8,023 bases of DNA. It comes from Candidatus Tayloriibacteriota bacterium (GTDB taxonomy: Bacteria; Patescibacteriota; Minisyncoccia; Phycocordibacterales; GWA1-40-21). The position numbers and the translations under genes were made by a program. The stretch lies in contig JAPLZG010000061.1 in assembly GCA_026395155.1 (NCBI GenBank), positions 1 to 8,023 of the forward strand, read 5' to 3'. The notes beneath the pieces were generated by a model. That model searched no databases. It saw only the letters and a list, made by a program, of their open reading frames with translations, and was not told the DNA's origin. Below are positions 6,180-8,023 of the stretch, piece by piece. Numbering within the stretch: the first letter of the stretch is position 1; every line of letters starts with the position of its first letter.

Positions 6180-6254
6180 AAAACAGATTGTGTGTCATAT
6201 CCTCGTAGCAAAGCTAACGAGGTATTAGGCACACAAAACCTTGGCTGTTTTTTT
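6180..6254 (+). terminator. dprA intrinsic terminator built on a long structured stem
   Basis: AAAACAG (6180-6186), three bases behind the dprA stop, pairs with CTGTTTT (6245-6251), which runs into a seven-T tract (6248-6254). The enclosed region carries the strong stem of element A (6188-6236). The outer stem plus T-tract fits rho-independent termination, though the stem is longer and more elaborate than usual. Confidence 0.6.
6188..6236 (+). ncRNA. Structured element A (paired with element B)
   Basis: TTGTGTGTC (6188-6196) pairs with GGCACACAA (6228-6236), including one G-T pair. Next come an internal loop (ATAT versus TATTA), CCTCG/CGAGG (6201-6205, 6218-6222), a bulged A (6217), TAGC/GCTA, and an AAA loop (6210-6212). 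The 29 bases from CCTCG to GG (6201-6229) align without gaps with 6304-6332. The strand is assumed to be that of dprA, because the element lies inside its terminator. I do not recognise it as a named RNA family. Confidence 0.5.
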
Positions 6255-6261
6255 GTAATAG

Positions 6262-6281
6262 GAATAGTCCACCGACTATTC
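6262..6281. repeat. Perfect 8-bp hairpin between elements A and B
   Basis: GAATAGTC (6262-6269) and GACTATTC (6274-6281) are perfectly complementary around a CACC loop. No T-run follows. It lies exactly between the two structured elements, so 6188-6340 reads as three consecutive stems. Confidence 0.55.
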
Positions 6282-6288
6282 AGAACAC

Positions 6289-6340
6289 AGCGCGTGTCCT
6301 CAACCTCGCAGTTGAACTGACGAGGTATTCGGACATCGCT
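6289..6340 (+). ncRNA. Structured element B (paired with element A)
   Basis: AGCG (6289-6292) pairs with CGCT (6337-6340) and GTCC (6296-6299) with GGAC (6331-6334). An internal loop follows (TCAA versus TATTC), then CCTCG/CGAGG (6304-6308, 6321-6325), a bulged A (6320), CAGT/ACTG and a TGA loop (6313-6315). Loop, bulge and internal-loop sizes equal those of element A. Two inner pairs differ by compensatory changes, which supports selection on the fold. It lies beyond the dprA T-tract and ends about 40 bp before the winged-helix gene's -10 box. Confidence 0.5.
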
Positions 6341-6378
6341 CACCAATAAAAAAATAAGTCATTTAATAATTAATAATT

Positions 6379-6384
6379 TATAAT
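6379..6384 (+). promoter_or_regulatory. Putative -10 box of the winged-helix gene
   Basis: A perfect TATAAT lies at 6379-6384 in AT-rich DNA, with no convincing -35 box 16-18 bp upstream. A start near 6391 would place the palindrome 6394-6429 immediately downstream, where a bound regulator would block elongation or polymerase loading. Confidence 0.4.
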
Positions 6385-6393
6385 AATGAATAT

Positions 6394-6429
6394 TTACATT
6401 CTCAAATTCCTAGGAATATAAGAATGTAA
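6394..6429. promoter_or_regulatory. Upstream operator palindrome of the winged-helix gene
   Basis: TTACATTCT (6394-6402) and AGAATGTAA (6421-6429) are perfect inverted arms around a perfect 12-bp palindrome ATTCCTAGGAAT (6406-6417); only the CAA/ATA trinucleotides break symmetry. Bases 6398-6425 match 25 of 28 positions of the palindrome at 6755-6782. Position and symmetry fit a dimeric ArsR-type operator used for autoregulation. Confidence 0.6.
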
Positions 6430-6456
6430 TGTAGCCTAATAGTTAAAAAATAATAA

Positions 6457-6750
6457 ATGAAAAATTTTAAAGAAAAGAAAAATATTAAAACCTCCAAACA
6501 ACTCGAGAGACATTTTAAGGGGGTCGCAAACTCAAAACGTATAGATATACTCATGTTGGTTTCAGCTAAACCATCAATTATTTTAACTGAAATAACTGAA
6601 AGACTAAAGACTAACACAAAGACAACAGCAGAGCATACAAGAAGACTTGTTGACGCCGGACTACTCAATAAGAAATACAATGGTCATACTGTTGAACATA
6701 CTGTATCTCCATATGGTGAAAAAATAGTCAAAATTATTTTAAACTTCTAA
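6457..6750 (+). CDS. ArsR-like winged helix-turn-helix transcriptional regulator
   Basis: The 97-residue product has the compact winged-helix layout of the ArsR class. LERHFKGVANSKRIDILMLV (16-35) is the helix that carries the family's 'L-K-A-L-..R..IL' pattern. The helix-turn-helix follows at about 40-66 (IILTEITERLKTNTKTTAEHTRRLVDAG), with TTAEHTRRL as the recognition helix, and the wing is LLNKKYNGHTVEHTVSP (69-85). There are no cysteine pairs or acidic/histidine clusters of the metal-sensing members, so the signal is not evident. It probably represses transcription as a dimer. The gene is monocistronic by appearance and is bracketed by two near-identical palindromes (6394-6429 and 6755-6782), suggesting autoregulation. 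The ATG at 6457 is preceded by AT-only sequence without a Shine-Dalgarno. The fold is confident; the regulon is unknown. Confidence 0.82.
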   Translation: MKNFKEKKNIKTSKQLERHFKGVANSKRIDILMLVSAKPSIILTEITERLKTNTKTTAEHTRRLVDAGLLNKKYNGHTVEHTVSPYGEKIVKIILNF

Positions 6751-6754
6751 ACTC

Positions 6755-6782
6755 ATTCTCAAATTCCTAAGAATTTGAGAAT
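6755..6782. promoter_or_regulatory. Downstream operator palindrome behind the winged-helix gene
   Basis: Arms ATTCTCAAATTC (6755-6766) and GAATTTGAGAAT (6771-6782) are perfectly complementary around CTAA, starting four bases after the stop codon. It matches the upstream operator at 25 of 28 positions. No T-run follows, so a terminator role is unlikely. The bases from 6783 to 6949 hold no gene that I can support. Confidence 0.6.
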
Positions 6783-6949
6783 CTAATCTGCTAAGGATTA
6801 TATTTTTAATGGAATTTGAATGATTGATTATAGAAAGTGTGAGAGAAATTAGATTAGTTTAATTAATAAAAAAGATATGAGTCTATAATTATTTGTGTGT
6901 AAGATTTTAGACAAAAATAGTGTGAAGACCAAAGTGATTTTCAAAATAT

Positions 6950-6978
6950 TTGACATATAAATAAATAAAGTGTAATAT
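6950..6978 (+). promoter_or_regulatory. Consensus-like promoter of the 83-codon gene
   Basis: A perfect -35 TTGACA (6950-6955), a 17-bp spacer and TAATAT (6973-6978) precede the G+C-rich gene. The start is predicted near 6985, giving a leader of about 50 nt. This is the strongest promoter in the window, and unlike those of serS or dprA it leaves room for a leader. Confidence 0.7.
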
Positions 6979-6989
6979 CCCATACCATA

Positions 6990-7008
6990 ACACTTCAATG
7001 AGAAGTGT
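6990..7008 (+). promoter_or_regulatory. 5' leader hairpin of the 83-codon gene
   Basis: ACACTTC (6990-6996) and GAAGTGT (7002-7008) pair perfectly around AATGA. The hairpin lies a few bases after the predicted transcription start. It could stabilise the mRNA 5' end or be an operator for a dimeric protein. Confidence 0.5.
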
Positions 7009-7017
7009 AAAACAAAC

Positions 7018-7024
7018 AGAAAGG
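7018..7024 (+). promoter_or_regulatory. Ribosome binding site AGAAAGG
   Basis: AGAAAGG ends 10 bases before the ATG at 7035. It is one of the few Shine-Dalgarno-like sites in the window and supports this start over the antisense frames. Confidence 0.55.
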
Positions 7025-7034
7025 TTCGTTCTTT

Positions 7035-7286
7035 ATGCCACACGTAGCACTGAGGAGACCCCCGAATGCCGTTAAGGCGATGATCTCTGAGTATAGACTC
7101 AGTTCGGGACAAGTTTTCCTCGCTGGAGAAGCTTTCAGACACACCGAGTTCGGTGATGTCACGATCGCGAAGGTTGAATGTGGGACAGCCACGAAACAGG
7201 GCATCCTGAACGGGACGATTCCTGTCACTGTTCACGGCAGACCGAATGCAGTTTGGGTGAAACCCGAAGACTTGAAGTGGTCATAA
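7035..7286 (+). CDS. Small hypothetical protein in a G+C-rich expression cassette
   Basis: The predicted 83-residue protein starts MPHVALRRPPNAVKAMISEY and ends KPEDLKWS. It has no membrane segment, signal peptide or cysteine pair (one Cys only). The centre (GEAFRHTEFGDVTIAKVECG) and end (TIPVTVHGRPNAVWVKPEDL) suggest a small beta-rich domain. I do not recognise a family. The phrase PNAV occurs twice (RPPNAVKA and GRPNAVWV). G+C is 132 of 252 bases (52 percent) against roughly one third in neighbouring genes, with codons such as CTG, ACG and GGG that the neighbours avoid. A consensus promoter, leader hairpin, Shine-Dalgarno and strong terminator surround it, so it is a complete stand-alone transcription unit, probably acquired by transfer. 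Two antisense frames over the same bases lack such signals. The gene is likely real; its function is unknown. Confidence 0.7.
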   Translation: MPHVALRRPPNAVKAMISEYRLSSGQVFLAGEAFRHTEFGDVTIAKVECGTATKQGILNGTIPVTVHGRPNAVWVKPEDLKWS

Positions 7287-7310
7287 AAACTACGTCTCGC
7301 GTTATGCTCG

Positions 7311-7356
7311 ACCGCGATATTCATCAGTGATACTGGTGAACGTCGCGGTTTTTTTT
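7311..7356 (+). terminator. Strong rho-independent terminator of the 83-codon gene
   Basis: ACCGCGA (7311-7317) pairs with TCGCGGT (7343-7349), and TTCATCAGT (7320-7328) with ACTGGTGAA (7332-7340) with one G-T pair, closing a GAT loop. Eight T follow (7349-7356). It works for the plus strand; the minus-strand copy has no T-run, so it does not serve hicA. Confidence 0.9.
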
Positions 7357-7391
7357 AATATCAGGAAACTTCATCTAAATTTGCAAGATAA

Positions 7392-7625
7392 CTATTTTCT
7401 TAACCATTCATCTTTTGGTATTCCAGATTGCAAAATTATACCTTTCATCGTTCTTGGTTTAATAGAAAGACTACTGTGTCTTGGAACACAGACTTGATGC
7501 ATAACTTTATTTGGATAACCTATATAAAAGTAATGACTCCCTTTGATATGGTTCATTGAGAAATCATATTCTTTCAAAAAAGTTTCAACATCCCTAAAAG
7601 TCCAATTGTTTAAACCGTTAGGCAT
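7392..7625 (-). CDS. hicA: HicA-family toxin (mRNA interferase)
   Basis: The 77-residue product matches the HicA fold (double-stranded-RNA-binding-like). It has an N-terminal helix FRDVETFLKEYDFSM (10-24) and the catalytic IKGSHYFY (27-34) with H31 in the conserved G-S-H position. A strand VCVPRHSSLSIKPRTM (45-60) corresponds to the family's VP.H....L..GT, followed by helix KGIILQSGIPKDEWL. HicA toxins cleave mRNA in the ribosome or cytoplasm and are neutralised by HicB. The gene starts 8 bp after the hicB stop on the same strand, so the two form an operon with the antitoxin first. All expected key residues are present, so the toxin looks intact. No terminator is obvious after its stop. Confidence 0.85.
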   Translation of the reverse strand: MPNGLNNWTFRDVETFLKEYDFSMNHIKGSHYFYIGYPNKVMHQVCVPRHSSLSIKPRTMKGIILQSGIPKDEWLRK

Positions 7626-7633
7626 TTTGGAAA

Positions 7634-7936
7634 TTATATTTTTGTAAAACCAAAAGATCTTACTTTATAAGGAGATGGGATTGGCTTATTGGAAACCAAT
7701 TTACCCCACAGACTTTCATATTCACTATCTGTTTTTTGATTCAATGGAGCAACACGAGAACCTTTTATCTTTCTCTGAGATTCAACATATCCTCTAATGG
7801 CCTCATCTAAATTATTTTGGGCAACCATGGGGTCATCTGATGATTCAACAATATTAAACTCTAAAGCAACAGCATACCAAGTATCGCTGTCTTTAAAGAC
7901 TATGCATCTGACTGAGCCTTTTTGTGTTGTGTTCAT
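7634..7936 (-). CDS. hicB: HicB-family antitoxin
   Basis: The 100-residue product has the HicB N-terminal partial RNase H-like fold. It shows strand RCIVFKDSDTWYAVALEFNIVESSDD (10-35), where the family has I...E.DG.Y.A.CLE..I...G.., followed by helix PMVAQNNLDEAIRGYVESQRK (36-56), the usual 'T.EEA..NL.EAIE.Y'. The tail 57-100 is charged and lacks a recognisable ribbon-helix-helix or helix-turn-helix DNA-binding domain, so direct autoregulation is uncertain. It is the first gene of the pair and should bind and block HicA. The upstream 87 bp contain a palindrome CAATATATTG and two ACCTATTT boxes. The ATG follows AT-only sequence without a good Shine-Dalgarno. Confidence 0.8.
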   Translation of the reverse strand: MNTTQKGSVRCIVFKDSDTWYAVALEFNIVESSDDPMVAQNNLDEAIRGYVESQRKIKGSRVAPLNQKTDSEYESLWGKLVSNKPIPSPYKVRSFGFTKI

Positions 7937-7944
7937 ATATATTA

Positions 7945-7996
7945 TTATTACCTATTTCAAAATTATTTGCAATATATTGAATAAGTCCACCTATTT
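7945..7996 (-). promoter_or_regulatory. Putative hicBA control region
   Basis: On the minus strand TTGCAA (7967-7972) and TAATAA (7945-7950), spaced by 16 bp, would start RNA about two bases before the hicB ATG at 7936. A perfect palindrome CAATATATTG (7970-7979) overlaps the -35 side. The plus-strand octamer ACCTATTT occurs at 7950-7957 and 7989-7996, roughly symmetrically around the palindrome. These could be operator elements, but all are AT-rich and short. Confidence 0.35.
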
Positions 7997-8023
7997 TTGC
8001 ACTCTACTGATAATTTAGATACA

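Noticed and set aside
6143..6346. 67-codon minus-strand frame over the structured region after dprA
   Set aside because: It overlaps the end of dprA and the hairpins of elements A and B; the base pattern is explained by RNA-like pairing and there is no start signal.
6755..6782. Downstream palindrome as an intrinsic terminator
   Set aside because: The hairpin is perfect but followed by CTAATCTG and not a T-run, and its sequence duplicates the upstream site, so an operator is the better reading.
6849..7235. Minus-strand open frames (128 and 77 codons) over the G+C-rich gene
   Set aside because: They are antisense to a frame with promoter, Shine-Dalgarno and terminator on the plus strand. The 128-codon frame runs on into low-complexity AT-rich noncoding DNA. 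Neither has its own signals.

Overview
The window is AT-rich bacterial DNA with compact housekeeping genes, small accessory genes and many intergenic hairpins. The protein variants resemble those I know from Candidate Phyla Radiation (Patescibacteria, Parcubacteria-like) genomes: a short FtsQ/DivIB, a SerS whose motif 3 reads LNNTAVATPR, a DprA without its usual neighbours, and a small winged-helix protein of a kind common in that group. All nine genes end in TAA or TAG. The lineage is an inference from protein style and composition; no rRNA gene is present to prove it.

Layout. Positions 1-197 are the 3' end of murA (peptidoglycan precursor synthesis), followed by about 410 bp of noncoding AT-rich DNA. 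Positions 612-2546 encode a full-length PriA-like primosomal protein with an intact eight-cysteine zinc module but visibly destroyed ATPase/helicase motifs. Positions 2547-2978 are noncoding and packed with inverted repeats, a candidate structured RNA and a bidirectional terminator. On the minus strand follow ftsQ (2979-3818) and serS (3908-5185), separated by a dispersed hairpin repeat. dprA (5305-6177) is divergent from serS.

From about 6180 the window becomes accessory. Two structured elements with matching architecture and compensatory base changes follow dprA. Next comes an ArsR-like winged-helix regulator gene (6457-6750) flanked on both sides by near-identical 28-bp palindromes. A G+C-rich (52 percent) 83-codon gene of unknown function (7035-7286) comes as a self-contained cassette with promoter, leader hairpin, ribosome binding site and strong terminator. 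Last is a minus-strand HicB/HicA toxin-antitoxin pair (7936-7392).

The housekeeping genes cover cell wall and division (murA, ftsQ), replication restart or its remnant (priA), translation (serS) and DNA uptake/recombination (dprA). Promoter-like boxes before serS, ftsQ, dprA and more weakly hicB put transcription starts within about 1-3 nt of the ATG, and no Shine-Dalgarno is visible before them, so leaderless mRNAs are likely. The most noteworthy items are the apparently ATPase-dead PriA, the paired RNA-like elements at 6188-6340, and the twin operators around the winged-helix gene.
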